Positions 28,589-37,941 of a stretch of DNA of 64,000 bases are shown piece after piece. Within the stretch, counting starts at the first letter, position 1. Every line of letters starts with the position of its first letter. The DNA comes from JABMQW01 sp964439935. Lineage in GTDB: Bacteria; Fidelibacterota; Marinisomatia; Marinisomatales; TCS56. The notes under the pieces were generated by a model. That model saw only the letters and a list, made by a program, of their open reading frames with translations, did no database searches and was not told the DNA's origin. Made by a program: the position numbers and the translations under genes. The stretch spans positions 62,001 to 126,000 of the forward strand of contig CAYTPW010000005.1 of the NCBI GenBank assembly GCA_964439935.1, written 5' to 3'.

Positions 28589-31237
28589 ATGAATATTAAA
28601 GAAATACTGGTATTACACCATAGCCATCTCGATGTTGGTTATACCCACAGTCAGCCGATTTTATGGGAGTTGCAATCTGAGTTTATCAACCAGGCATTGG
28701 AATTACTGGATGATACTGCTGATTGGCCGGAAATTTCTCAACCGCGCTGGACCTGTGAAGTAACCGCCCAGGTGGCTAAATGGCTGAAATCAGCAACTCC
28801 GGATCAAGTAGCGCATTTCGCCCGTTATCTCAAATCCGGACGGATCGGTATCTCAGCGATGGAATACAATACAACTCCATTGAATAATGCTGAAGAATTG
28901 ATCCGGCACTTATATCAAGCACAGATGTATCGTGACCGGTTCCAAATACCTATCAGAACCATTAATCAGCATGATGTAAATGGTATGCCCTGGACATTAG
29001 TGGACTTAATGATTGATGATGGAATAGAATTGTTGATAATGGCAGTTAATTCTCATTTTGGCCAGGCTATTCTAAACCGACCCAATATTTTTCGCTGGGC
29101 CGGTCCATCTGGACGAGAAGTATTAGTTATGAATGGTGCTCATTATACTATGTTCGATCAGATGCTCCAGATCCCTACAAATGATATAAGCGCTATGCGA
29201 GCCGGATTGGATGATTACTTAAGCTATTTAGAACAAAGAGCATATCAGCATGACTTTATCTATCTGACAACGGCTCACGCTCCAGTCAGCTATGATAATT
29301 CTTCACCAAATCCGGATGTGGCTAAACTGATCCGGCAGTGGAATGATAATAATAATAATCCTCTGATCAGATATGTTACACCGGATATGTTATTATTAAA
29401 AATTAAAACTATTCCAAAAGAGTCATTGCAAGTACATCGTGGAGATTGGACTGACTATTGGAATTTTGGTTGTGCCAGTACAACGGTCGGAACAGCTCTC
29501 AATCAGGGTACTAAATCACGGCTATACACAGCTGATTTACTAACTACTCAGCGCTACTTGCCTGAACCGATTATCGAAAATGTTTTGGCACGAGCCTGGA
29601 AAAATGTTCTGCGTTTTAATGAACATACCTGGGGTGCATATAATTCTCTGGAACCAGCTCATCCCCAAGTGCAGACACAATCTCTCTTAAAGGAAACACT
29701 GGCGCATCAGGGGCGTGAATTAGCAGAGTATGCGCTTGTCCATGAATTAGAACATTTGGCGGACAATCCGGCATCTGACTACACCCAGGATGGTATTTTA
29801 CTGGTTAATACATCCCCATTGGAAAAAAATGAATATATCGCCGTTCCCGATGAATGGTCCATGACAGGTAAACGTCATCGTACCGCCCGGTTCACCTATG
29901 CCCAACGTTATGACGATTTAAAATCGGCAGCGTTATTTGGACCGATAAAGTTACCGCCTTATAGTTGGAAATTCATCGAGTTCGACGGCTTAAAGCCAGC
30001 TAAACCATTACCAAGCCTGACCAGCAGCGAAGTTGCAGCAGAGGATTTGGAAGATGACTGGATTAATTCAAAGGGATCCTCGCTCCGTTCACCGGTCAAT
30101 TCGCTTGAGTCCAAGTTCTATCGCTTGGAATATAATCCGCGTTCTGGTCGGATTACGCGCTTGTACGACAAGACAAATCAGCGTGAGGTATTAGACACGG
30201 ATAGTGAGTGGACTTTTTTCCAAATGGTTCATGAATATGCTGATCCAATGGTTGATAATGATCGGAAAGGCATTTATAACCGCAGCATGGAACTGGAGAA
30301 GTATGATCATTCATGCTGGAACAGGGAATGGAAATCTTTACACCAGGGAATGGATGAGTTTTCAGGATATAGCATCGAGAAAACAGCCCGGGGAATAACG
30401 CTGGTTATAAAATTTAAGGCATCTGGGATTAAATATCTTAAACAACGGATAACTCTCTTGTCAGCACTGCCGCAGATTGAGTTAGAAGCAGAGTTTTATC
30501 TTAAGGATGTGACCAGTCCTGAAGCATATTATTTTACTTTTCCATTACAGCTGGATTCTGGCTGGCGCTGTCATTTTGATACAGCTGGGCTGCCGGTTGA
30601 ATTAGATCTTGATCAATTGGCAGGAGCGTGCAATAGTTGGGTAACCGTGGAAACTTATGCTGCCGTCCATAATAAAGATTATTGTTTTAAACTATTTTGT
30701 CCCGACGCACCTTTGGTACAAGTCGGTGATTTCAATTTCGGAAAAAAGATAAAACAAATCCCCCGGAATGACAATCCCTTGTTATTGGCATGGCCGGTGA
30801 ATAATTACTGGGATACAAACTTCAAGGTTAGCCAGCCGGGGCACATTTCCTTGCGTTATGTATTCTCAACTAGTGATTTCTATAATCCAGCCCAATTATT
30901 CGCTGAAGGCCGGGCGGTGGCAATTCCGCTTGAAATACACCCGGCAATTAATAAACCATCAACAAGTGGTAATCGATTTTTCCATCTGGATGGTGAAGGT
31001 TTGCATTTAATTCATGCCAAACAAGCTATGAATGGAGACGGACTTATTATCCGAATTATCAACTTAATGGATGAGACTGTGACTGGCAAAATTTGTATTC
31101 CCGGTAGAGATATTGCATCAGTCAGCCTGACATCACCGACAGAAAAAGATCAGGAGGACATCAATTTGATCAAAGGGATTCTCAAATGCCAATTTCAACC
31201 GAAAAGAATCATTAGCATGCGGCTGAAGTTTAAATAG
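28589..31237 (+). CDS. Cytoplasmic GH38-family alpha-mannosidase
   Basis: An 882-residue GH38 enzyme beginning directly with the catalytic domain: LHHSHLDVGYTHSQP supplies His13 and Asp15 of the metal site, and TINQHDVNGMPW supplies the expected nucleophile Asp129. The C-terminal beta domains include LYDKTNQREVLD, as in other GH38 proteins. No signal peptide is present, so it should act on imported oligosaccharide, in contrast to the exported paralogue at 13710, which has an additional 300-residue N-terminal domain. It follows the propeller lipoprotein by 19 bases and precedes the methyltransferase genes. Low similarity between the two GH38 sequences suggests different linkages or decorations as substrates. 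Confidence 0.87.
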   Translation: MNIKEILVLHHSHLDVGYTHSQPILWELQSEFINQALELLDDTADWPEISQPRWTCEVTAQVAKWLKSATPDQVAHFARYLKSGRIGISAMEYNTTPLNNAEELIRHLYQAQMYRDRFQIPIRTINQHDVNGMPWTLVDLMIDDGIELLIMAVNSHFGQAILNRPNIFRWAGPSGREVLVMNGAHYTMFDQMLQIPTNDISAMRAGLDDYLSYLEQRAYQHDFIYLTTAHAPVSYDNSSPNPDVAKLIRQWNDNNNNPLIRYVTPDMLLLKIKTIPKESLQVHRGDWTDYWNFGCASTTVGTALNQGTKSRLYTADLLTTQRYLPEPIIENVLARAWKNVLRFNEHTWGAYNSLEPAHPQVQTQSLLKETLAHQGRELAEYALVHELEHLADNPASDYTQDGILLVNTSPLEKNEYIAVPDEWSMTGKRHRTARFTYAQRYDDLKSAALFGPIKLPPYSWKFIEFDGLKPAKPLPSLTSSEVAAEDLEDDWINSKGSSLRSPVNSLESKFYRLEYNPRSGRITRLYDKTNQREVLDTDSEWTFFQMVHEYADPMVDNDRKGIYNRSMELEKYDHSCWNREWKSLHQGMDEFSGYSIEKTARGITLVIKFKASGIKYLKQRITLLSALPQIELEAEFYLKDVTSPEAYYFTFPLQLDSGWRCHFDTAGLPVELDLDQLAGACNSWVTVETYAAVHNKDYCFKLFCPDAPLVQVGDFNFGKKIKQIPRNDNPLLLAWPVNNYWDTNFKVSQPGHISLRYVFSTSDFYNPAQLFAEGRAVAIPLEIHPAINKPSTSGNRFFHLDGEGLHLIHAKQAMNGDGLIIRIINLMDETVTGKICIPGRDIASVSLTSPTEKDQEDINLIKGILKCQFQPKRIISMRLKFK

Positions 31238-31249
31238 AATCGCCAGATT

Positions 31250-32284
31250 ATGAATTCAAGGCATAGAATAAACCTGGCTTTGCGCGGTAAGCAACCTGAC
31301 CGGGTTCCGGTATGGTGTTTACTAAGTTTGGAGCACATAGTCAAAAACGGGACTTCGGATGGGCGGATTCCGGAGTCGATCGACGAATTCATTGAAGTTG
31401 AGTGCCGTTTAACACAATCTTACAATTTTGATGGAGTGCTAGTGTATTTTCCAGATATCAGGCAGGGCTCAACGATCGGAGACACGATTCGAACCATGAT
31501 TCAAACGATCCCCCAGGGTCGCCAGCTGTCTAAATTTGAAAATACTGATCCGGAATCCTGGGAACCTGTCAGCTGGGATTATTCCAGTGAGGATTATTAC
31601 AGCAGTCATCTGGCACGGGAAATAATTGGAAATGAGTATCATATTGGTGGGTGGACTCCCGACGGTTTCTCCCGGGCTATTCAATGGTTTCCAAGTTTAG
31701 AGGAGGCCTTAATCGCTACCGTCGAGGATGCTGGCCGATTTAAAGCGCTGGTGGAGTATTTTGACGAACAGTCGATCGCATCAGCTTGTGGCCAGATTGA
31801 AATTGGAAAACTGGAAAGCATCCAAATATCTTCGCCCTATGCAGGATCAGCGTTCATTTCGCTGGCAGCTTATCGTGAATTGGTCTTTTCATCAGTTAAT
31901 AAATTAGCTGAAGCCATTCAGGACGTCGGCGGTAGCGCATATCTGCACACTTGCGGTCATATTGCCGATCGACTTGAATTATTTACGGAAACAGGCGTTG
32001 ATGGAATTGAATGCATGGATCCGCCGCCGCTGGGTGATGTTACCCTATCCACCGCCAAACAGCTGGTAGGTAACCGGTTATCGCTAAAGGGTAATATTGA
32101 TTCGGTGAATGTTTTGTTACTTGGCAACGATGAATTGGTGGATCAGACTGTATTGGAAACGATTGAATCCGGAAAACCGCACGGTGGTTATATTCTTAGT
32201 ACAGCCTGCTCGGTAGCTCAGGATGTAAAACCGGAGCGGATAAGACACCTGGCTGAAATGGTGGAGCAATTTGGTCATTATTGA
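31250..32284 (+). CDS. MtaA-like corrinoid methyltransferase of the UroD superfamily
   Basis: A TIM-barrel protein of 344 residues with the family start RINLALRGKQPDRVPVW. The zinc motif of methylcobamide methyltransferases (His-x-Cys and a distant Cys) is present: His233-Thr-Cys235 in LHTCGH and Cys320 in STACSV, within GGYILSTACSV. This differs from the UroD protein at 1522, where the Cys is Asp. Zn in such enzymes activates a thiol or other acceptor for methyl transfer from a corrinoid protein, and a corrinoid protein is encoded 70 bases downstream. The physiological substrate may be a methylated sugar or a folate acceptor; this cannot be told from sequence. Uroporphyrinogen decarboxylation is unlikely given the Zn motif and context. 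Confidence 0.82.
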   Translation: MNSRHRINLALRGKQPDRVPVWCLLSLEHIVKNGTSDGRIPESIDEFIEVECRLTQSYNFDGVLVYFPDIRQGSTIGDTIRTMIQTIPQGRQLSKFENTDPESWEPVSWDYSSEDYYSSHLAREIIGNEYHIGGWTPDGFSRAIQWFPSLEEALIATVEDAGRFKALVEYFDEQSIASACGQIEIGKLESIQISSPYAGSAFISLAAYRELVFSSVNKLAEAIQDVGGSAYLHTCGHIADRLELFTETGVDGIECMDPPPLGDVTLSTAKQLVGNRLSLKGNIDSVNVLLLGNDELVDQTVLETIESGKPHGGYILSTACSVAQDVKPERIRHLAEMVEQFGHY

Positions 32285-32354
32285 ACAGTAGGTTAGCGCA
32301 ATTCCGCAGGGGAATAATAATACGTATTAAATTACTAGGAAGATCAGGAAGGAT

Positions 32355-32984
32355 ATGGAAGTATTAAAGATTATTGCAGAAAAATTAATTGCCGGGAAAG
32401 CAGATGAGGTGGTTGAACTGATCAACGAAGCACTGGGTGATGGATTAAAAGCGGACATAATTCTGAATAGCGGATTGTTGGAGGGCATGGCTGTGATTGG
32501 AAAAAGATTCAAGGAAGGATCAGTTTATATTCCGGAAGTCTTAATTGCTGCTCGAGCCATGAACCGCGGCTTGGAAATCCTTGATCCCCTGTTGGCTGAA
32601 GAGGGAGCGGAGCCTATAGGTACTCTATTAATTGGTACAGTTCAAGGCGATTTGCATGACATAGGAAAGAACCTGGTCAGCATTCTATTTCGTGGTGCCG
32701 GATTTCAGATTATCGATCTGGGTACTAATATTACTCCAACAGTATTCGTTGATAAGGCCCTGGAACATAAACCGGATGTGATCGGATTATCAGCCTTACT
32801 GACTACAACAATGATAAATATGGGTGCCACGATCAAGGCTTTGCGGGAAAAGCAGATAATGACACCGGTTATCGTTGGTGGGGCTCCCTTGACTCAGGAA
32901 TTTGCTGAATCGATCAATGCTGATATATTTGCTTCCTCCGCATCCGATGGTGTTGAAAAAGTAGTTGACCTCCTATCACAATAA
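32355..32984 (+). CDS. Corrinoid (B12-binding) methyltransferase protein
   Basis: A 209-residue two-domain corrinoid protein of the MtbC/MttC/MtmC type. The N-terminal helical cap (about 1-85) includes LLEGMAVIGKRFKEG. The Rossmann-like B12 domain carries the lower-ligand motif D99-L-H101-D-I-G104 (base-off/His-on cobalamin), then LSALLTTTM and VIVGGAPLT, which hold the nucleotide tail. An AGGAAGG lies just before the ATG. Such proteins shuttle a methyl group between a substrate-specific methyltransferase and a MtaA/CmuA-like second enzyme, probably the neighbouring 31250 product. Neither a reductive activator (RamA/RACo type) nor an MttB-like protein is found in the window. Confidence 0.9.
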   Translation: MEVLKIIAEKLIAGKADEVVELINEALGDGLKADIILNSGLLEGMAVIGKRFKEGSVYIPEVLIAARAMNRGLEILDPLLAEEGAEPIGTLLIGTVQGDLHDIGKNLVSILFRGAGFQIIDLGTNITPTVFVDKALEHKPDVIGLSALLTTTMINMGATIKALREKQIMTPVIVGGAPLTQEFAESINADIFASSASDGVEKVVDLLSQ

Positions 32985-33021
32985 TGAATGCAGGTCAACC
33001 CAATCCGATGATTTAATTCCA

Positions 33022-33852
33022 ATGTTCATTCTCGCTCAGATACAAATGTTGATTGCATGCGGTGACAAACAGGCCAATCTCAGCCATGCGGCAGAACTGA
33101 TCGCGAAAGCAGCTGGATCCGGAGCAGATTTGATTTTGTTACCGGAGGCAATGAATCTGGGCTGGACTTCTCCCCGAGCAAGATTGGATGCTGATTCAAT
33201 CCCGGAGGGGGAAACACCGAAAATGTTGATCGAGGCTGCTCGAAAATATGAATTATATATTTGCTCAGGATTGGTGGAAAAGGCAGGTGATCAAGTATTT
33301 AATTCGGCAATTCTAATATCACCCGAAGGCAATATCATTTTAAAACATCGTAAGTTGAATGAGTTGGATATCGGGCACGAATTCTATGACCAGGGTGACC
33401 GATTGAATGTATGTGATACCGAGTTGGGCAGATTAGGGCTAATGATTTGTTCCGATGCATTTGCCAATGATAAAGTACTTAGTCAAGCTTTGGGCTATAT
33501 GGGCGCGGATGTAATTCTATCACCAAATTCCTGGGCTGTTCCTGCGGATTATGATAATAGCAAGGAACCTTGTGGGAAATTATGGTTTGATCATTACCAT
33601 TCCGTTGCTGAAAAATTTGCACTTTGGATCGCAGGCGTCAGTAATGTCGGATTAATAACGGCCGGCCCATGGGTAGGTAAGCACTGTATAGGCAACTCGC
33701 TGGTAATCGGGCCGAATGGTGAACTGGCAAACGAAGGTCCCTTTGGTGTGGATGCCGAATCAATTCTTTATACACGCGTTAAGCCGGTGGCTCGGCCTGC
33801 ACGCGGCTGTTCCTGGGAAAGTTACTGGGATGAGAAAAATTTTAGCAACTGA
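33022..33852 (+). CDS. Nitrilase-superfamily carbon-nitrogen hydrolase
   Basis: The Glu-Lys-Cys triad is visible: Glu42 in LLPEAMN, Lys111 in HRKLNELDIGHE, Cys143 in MICSDAF. These enzymes hydrolyse amides or nitriles, or condense acyl groups, and are generally cytoplasmic. At 276 residues it has normal length. The frame extends upstream to a TTG at 32965, overlapping the corrinoid protein; ATG 33022 is used because homology begins there (FILAQIQM), although no clear ribosome-binding site was seen. It is the last gene of the plus-strand block. An acylated amino sugar or other amide in the same catabolic route is a possible substrate, without direct evidence. Confidence 0.85.
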   Translation: MFILAQIQMLIACGDKQANLSHAAELIAKAAGSGADLILLPEAMNLGWTSPRARLDADSIPEGETPKMLIEAARKYELYICSGLVEKAGDQVFNSAILISPEGNIILKHRKLNELDIGHEFYDQGDRLNVCDTELGRLGLMICSDAFANDKVLSQALGYMGADVILSPNSWAVPADYDNSKEPCGKLWFDHYHSVAEKFALWIAGVSNVGLITAGPWVGKHCIGNSLVIGPNGELANEGPFGVDAESILYTRVKPVARPARGCSWESYWDEKNFSN

Positions 33853-33870
33853 TCTATAAATCGGATGAAT

Positions 33871-33901
33871 GATCTTTATGTTCCCCGGTGACAGAAAGAT
33901 C
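33871..33901. terminator. Weak inverted repeat between convergent genes
   Basis: GATCTTT and AAAGATC form a 7-bp stem with a 17-base loop in the gap between the convergent nitrilase and histidine kinase genes. It lacks a clear U tract, so termination is only suggested by position. Confidence 0.3.
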
Positions 33902-33935
33902 CATTTAATGATGGGCCGTTGATTATAAACGTTTG

Positions 33936-36900
33936 CTACAGGGAACGATAATACAGATCGATCAATTCCCTGACTTTATCAGCAATGGCGGACTGTTTAA
34001 AAGGTTTATACAGGAAATCAGTTCCTTTAGCATATGGTAGATCGGTAAAAGCTGTACCGGAGGTATACCCGGTAATGAAAAGGAAATTGACTTTATTATT
34101 CATGGCCCTAATATTTTCGAATAATTCGATACCACCAATCGATGGCATTACAATATCCGTAATAACCAATTTTATGATCGATTGATTTTCTTTATAGATA
34201 TTCAAACCTTCCGAGCCGTTTCTGGCACACAGGACGTTGTAGCCAAAAGATTCCAGCAAGTCATGCGTGACTTCGATTATATCTTGATCATCTTCCACTA
34301 GAAGAATCGTTTCCGACCCAGCCAGGGGTTTCATCTCAATCAGAGCCAAATCCCTGGCGCGTTCCGCTTCCTGGCTGGAGATAAAATAGAGATTGAAGGT
34401 CGTACCCTTACCGGTTTCCGATTCAAAGTTTATGGTTCCTTTATGTTGTTGCATAATACCGAAGACCATCGCCAGTCCAAGACCAGAACCTTCATTGACC
34501 TTTTTAGTGGTAAAAAATGGCTCAAATATCTGATCACGAATATCAGTATCTATGCCATGCCCAGTATCATTGATAGATAATTTTACATATTCACCGTGTT
34601 GACTCAGATTTAATTTCCGGGCAGTTTCTTCATCAATAGTAATATTTGATGTTGTCAAACTGATAATACCACCATCGGTCATTGCATCACGGGCATTCAG
34701 ACAAAGATTGGTAATAATCTGATCCAGGGCTCCCTGATCAGCGTGAATGGGATTGATATCAGCGGATAGATTCACCCTCAATTCAATATGTTCACCAAGT
34801 ATATTATTCAGAAATTTCATCGAATCGGTAATCACCATATTTATATCGGTTGGTGAATATTCCAGAATCTGTTGCCGGCTGAAAGCCAGTAATTGCTTAA
34901 CGAGGCGTGCCGCTTTTTCGCTGCGTTCAAGTATTTTATTTAAAAAGTCAGTTGTAACACTATTTAAACCGGGCTGTGACAGAGCTAATTCGGCGTAGCC
35001 CATAATACCACCCAGTTTGTTATTGAAATCATGAGCAACACCACCGGCTAACTGTCCGACCGCTTCCATTTTTTGAGCCTGTCTGAGTTGTGCTTCCAGT
35101 TCTTTTCGATCCTCCTCAGCTTTTTTCGCTGCCGTTAAATCTCTTGTTATGGATAAGATGTGTTTCTCATCATTAAACATAATGATTTTAGCCGACATTA
35201 ATCCGATATGTTTAGTACCTGCTTTATCGACAAATTCGGTCTCGAGGTTATTTACCACACCATTTGATCGCAGTTGATTAAACAGCTCATCGCGTTTTGC
35301 GGGATCAGCCCAGATATTTGTTTTGATCGATGAATGGCCGATAATTTCCTCGCGCGTAAAACCTATAATATCTGTAAATCCCTCATTAACGTCAATATAC
35401 ACTCCATCGCTCATGCGATTTATTACAATTGCATCAGGACTGGTTTGAAAGGCTGTCCGGAATTTTTCTTCGCTGTCTTGGATTTTCTCGAGCGCTTTTT
35501 TACGATCTGTTATATCCCTTACTAATGCGCAATTAAATTCATGACCTTCGTATGTTAGATAATTGAGGGCAATCTCAACTGGAATGAAACGACCTTGTTT
35601 CGTTTTGTGTATCGACTCGATGATAAAGTTTTTTTTGGAAATGACTTCCTGCCAGTGCGCCTCCCAGGTTGATTCGGGGAAATTTGGATCGATATCATGT
35701 ACCGTCATGTTCATTAATTCAGCGCGAGAATAGCTCAATCTTTCACAGGCAGTATTGTTAACATAAATTATTTTGGCATCGGGTCCCATCCAGAACACCG
35801 AATCAAATGAATGATCAGTTACAACTTGGGTTAGTGTTAGTTTCTTTTCCGTGCTCTTGCGTTCCACAATTTCAGCTCGGAGGGCATCGAACAAATTGGC
35901 ATTTTTTATGGCAATCGAAGCATAGGATGCAAATGTTTCCGCAAGTCCTAGATCTTCTTCGGTAAATTTTCTGACTAATCGATTAATTGTCAGCGCACCT
36001 AATACAGTATCATCACTGATTAACGGCGATACTACTAAATGTTCAGGTTCGTTTTCAGGCGTGCCTGGAATCTGGTAGGCTGATTGCTGTTCACCAGCAT
36101 TGTTGAATATCATGCCTCTCTTCGATTGGACCGCTTTACCGGTTAAACTGGAACTAACTTCTACGACTGTCGATAATATTTCCTTGTCATATTGTGGGTC
36201 GATACAAATAATTGGCTGCAACATGTTAGCGTCATCATCAATGATGTATATAGTGACACCATAGCAGTCCAGCAAGGTCTTGGCCTGGACAGCGATCTCA
36301 TTTAGAACGATGTTGGTATCCAGTGATGATGTAAGCTTGCGCGCCACGTCAAGTAATTTTTTCTGTTGATTCGTTTTCTGAAGTAACGATTCTTCTACTA
36401 GCTGTCGCTGGAGGGCAATTCCTGACTGGTGGATAAAGGCATTAATCAAATTAAAATCTTTAATTTGATTGTCATTTCGGATTATTACCAATCCTGATGC
36501 CAGCAGTTTACCATTCAAATTGAAGCCAACTGAGTACATATCAGTTATTTGAATGCTTTTTTCTATCACCGCAGCTATTTTCGGGGATAATACGCCGCCG
36601 CTGATGTCATGCAATCCTATATAGTTAGGGACTAACTCACCTTTTGCCAATATTTCTTCTGCCCCAGATCGATACGGGACTTGCATCCCGATCGGATTCT
36701 TTCCGATAATATTAGTATAGTACTGGATAGGTTTAGGGATACCGGAAATAGACCTTATTGTAAATGAGTGAGAACTCGAATCATAAGAATTGATTACTAC
36801 AATCGATCCAGGAATCAACGATTTCAATTGATCGCCGATGTACCGATAAATTTTATTTGCCTCGCCTGACATAAAATCAACTGCCGTCAGTGATAAAAAT

Positions 36901-37313
36901 GCCAGGTCGGATGTGATTTCAGATAGATTAACCGGAATCTCCTGTTTACTGCTGATATCCCTGAATATACCGGTTACACCCTGTTGATTATCATTTGGTT
37001 CAAGCTCGATCTGGAGCAATTTAGTATTGAATTTCAATTCAAAGACAGCGATTGACTCCCCAGCCTGAGCTCGAGATATTTTGTCCTGAATAAGTATCAA
37101 ATCATCCGGTTCAAGCAGGTGCTTTGCATGATCCAGAAGACCTGATCCGAGTTTTTTTTCCAAAAGACCAGTTAACTCATAAAAGGTCTTGTTGGCCTGG
37201 ATTATTCTATCCTTTCTGTCGATGAAGACAAATCCACAATCAACGCCATTCAACATAGAATTGTGGTTAGCTGTTTTCCGTTCCGGTTGATTGACTTGAT
37301 TAAAGTCAACCAT
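33936..37313 (-). CDS. Hybrid sensor histidine kinase with PAS and GAF domains and C-terminal receiver
   Basis: A 1125-residue signalling protein with no membrane segments, so cytoplasmic. Order: PAS (about 20-125), GAF-like (about 140-310), GAF (about 325-490), two PAS domains (about 500-620 and 625-745), HisKA with the intact H-box GGVAHDFNNKLGG (His761), HATPase with NDTGHGI and GSGLGLAMV, and a C-terminal receiver (about 1005-1120) with phospho-acceptor Asp1053 in VITDIVMPS. The HDFNN form is typical of the group acting on a following receiver. The gene is divergent from the small protein at 37942 across a 628-bp gap, and no cognate regulator sits beside it. The stimulus is unknown. Confidence 0.93.
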   Translation of the reverse strand: MVDFNQVNQPERKTANHNSMLNGVDCGFVFIDRKDRIIQANKTFYELTGLLEKKLGSGLLDHAKHLLEPDDLILIQDKISRAQAGESIAVFELKFNTKLLQIELEPNDNQQGVTGIFRDISSKQEIPVNLSEITSDLAFLSLTAVDFMSGEANKIYRYIGDQLKSLIPGSIVVINSYDSSSHSFTIRSISGIPKPIQYYTNIIGKNPIGMQVPYRSGAEEILAKGELVPNYIGLHDISGGVLSPKIAAVIEKSIQITDMYSVGFNLNGKLLASGLVIIRNDNQIKDFNLINAFIHQSGIALQRQLVEESLLQKTNQQKKLLDVARKLTSSLDTNIVLNEIAVQAKTLLDCYGVTIYIIDDDANMLQPIICIDPQYDKEILSTVVEVSSSLTGKAVQSKRGMIFNNAGEQQSAYQIPGTPENEPEHLVVSPLISDDTVLGALTINRLVRKFTEEDLGLAETFASYASIAIKNANLFDALRAEIVERKSTEKKLTLTQVVTDHSFDSVFWMGPDAKIIYVNNTACERLSYSRAELMNMTVHDIDPNFPESTWEAHWQEVISKKNFIIESIHKTKQGRFIPVEIALNYLTYEGHEFNCALVRDITDRKKALEKIQDSEEKFRTAFQTSPDAIVINRMSDGVYIDVNEGFTDIIGFTREEIIGHSSIKTNIWADPAKRDELFNQLRSNGVVNNLETEFVDKAGTKHIGLMSAKIIMFNDEKHILSITRDLTAAKKAEEDRKELEAQLRQAQKMEAVGQLAGGVAHDFNNKLGGIMGYAELALSQPGLNSVTTDFLNKILERSEKAARLVKQLLAFSRQQILEYSPTDINMVITDSMKFLNNILGEHIELRVNLSADINPIHADQGALDQIITNLCLNARDAMTDGGIISLTTSNITIDEETARKLNLSQHGEYVKLSINDTGHGIDTDIRDQIFEPFFTTKKVNEGSGLGLAMVFGIMQQHKGTINFESETGKGTTFNLYFISSQEAERARDLALIEMKPLAGSETILLVEDDQDIIEVTHDLLESFGYNVLCARNGSEGLNIYKENQSIIKLVITDIVMPSIGGIELFENIRAMNNKVNFLFITGYTSGTAFTDLPYAKGTDFLYKPFKQSAIADKVRELIDLYYRSL

Positions 37314-37941
37314 TAGGTTTTCCCAGAAAGCTATTATCCTGAAATCCGGTGTAAATTTTTCTCATATAATTGATTGCGGAGTTAGGTACTATTCGTGATT
37401 TAGCTGAGTATAATCAGCAGTTGGCAAAATTATTATTTCTGTTTTCAATATCCGATATTGGTGCTTTATCTAACAACTACATGCAAATTTCGGACCAATG
37501 ATATTATAGTTCAGTCATTAAAATAGAATTCTGTAGATAGGAGTAAGTTAGTTAAAAGCACTTGCTTTAATCAGTTGATAAATAGTGATTAAACAGATCA
37601 ATTAACTCAGTGGTTAGTACATTCGCCGATCTTCGAATCTTTTAATAATAGTACTTTCAGGAAAATATTACCACAGTGGGTATGTAAAATATCCCAATGC
37701 AGTGAATTGAGTAATTATTTTTTCAAGATTTGTAATAAATCCAGGATAAAACTGCCCGGTTAAATTTGGATTTTTGGAACTTTATTTATTCCTATTGATG
37801 TAATTTATATTGGCAGGGATAATTTCCTCACAAACTGACCGTATCTGGTAAGTTCGTCGAAAACCCACAACTATCCCTGCCATTTATTTCTATTTATCCC
37901 AAGTACAGAAATGAATCAGAAGAATTTCTTAAATTATTCCT
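37314..37941. other. 628-bp intergenic region between divergent genes
   Basis: No ORF of note. It holds the start regions of both flanking genes, a perfect 11-bp inverted repeat (37811-37882) and a short tRNA-like fragment near 37601-37640. No promoter could be assigned with confidence by eye. It is the longest non-coding stretch in the window. Confidence 0.7.
37811..37882 (+). ncRNA. Structured element with 11-bp perfect terminal inverted repeat, possible 5' leader RNA
   Basis: TGGCAGGGATA at 37811-37821 is exactly complementary to TATCCCTGCCA at 37872-37882, with 50 bases between. It lies 59 bases upstream of the ATG at 37942. It could be a leader RNA stem, a protein-binding palindrome, or a small inverted-repeat element. 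No known riboswitch consensus was recognised in the loop. Confidence 0.35.

Noticed and set aside
29341..29361. Short AAT-repeat tract in the cytoplasmic GH38 gene as a phase-variable microsatellite
   Set aside because: It is an in-frame trinucleotide run of only a few units coding Asn, so slippage would not switch the gene off.
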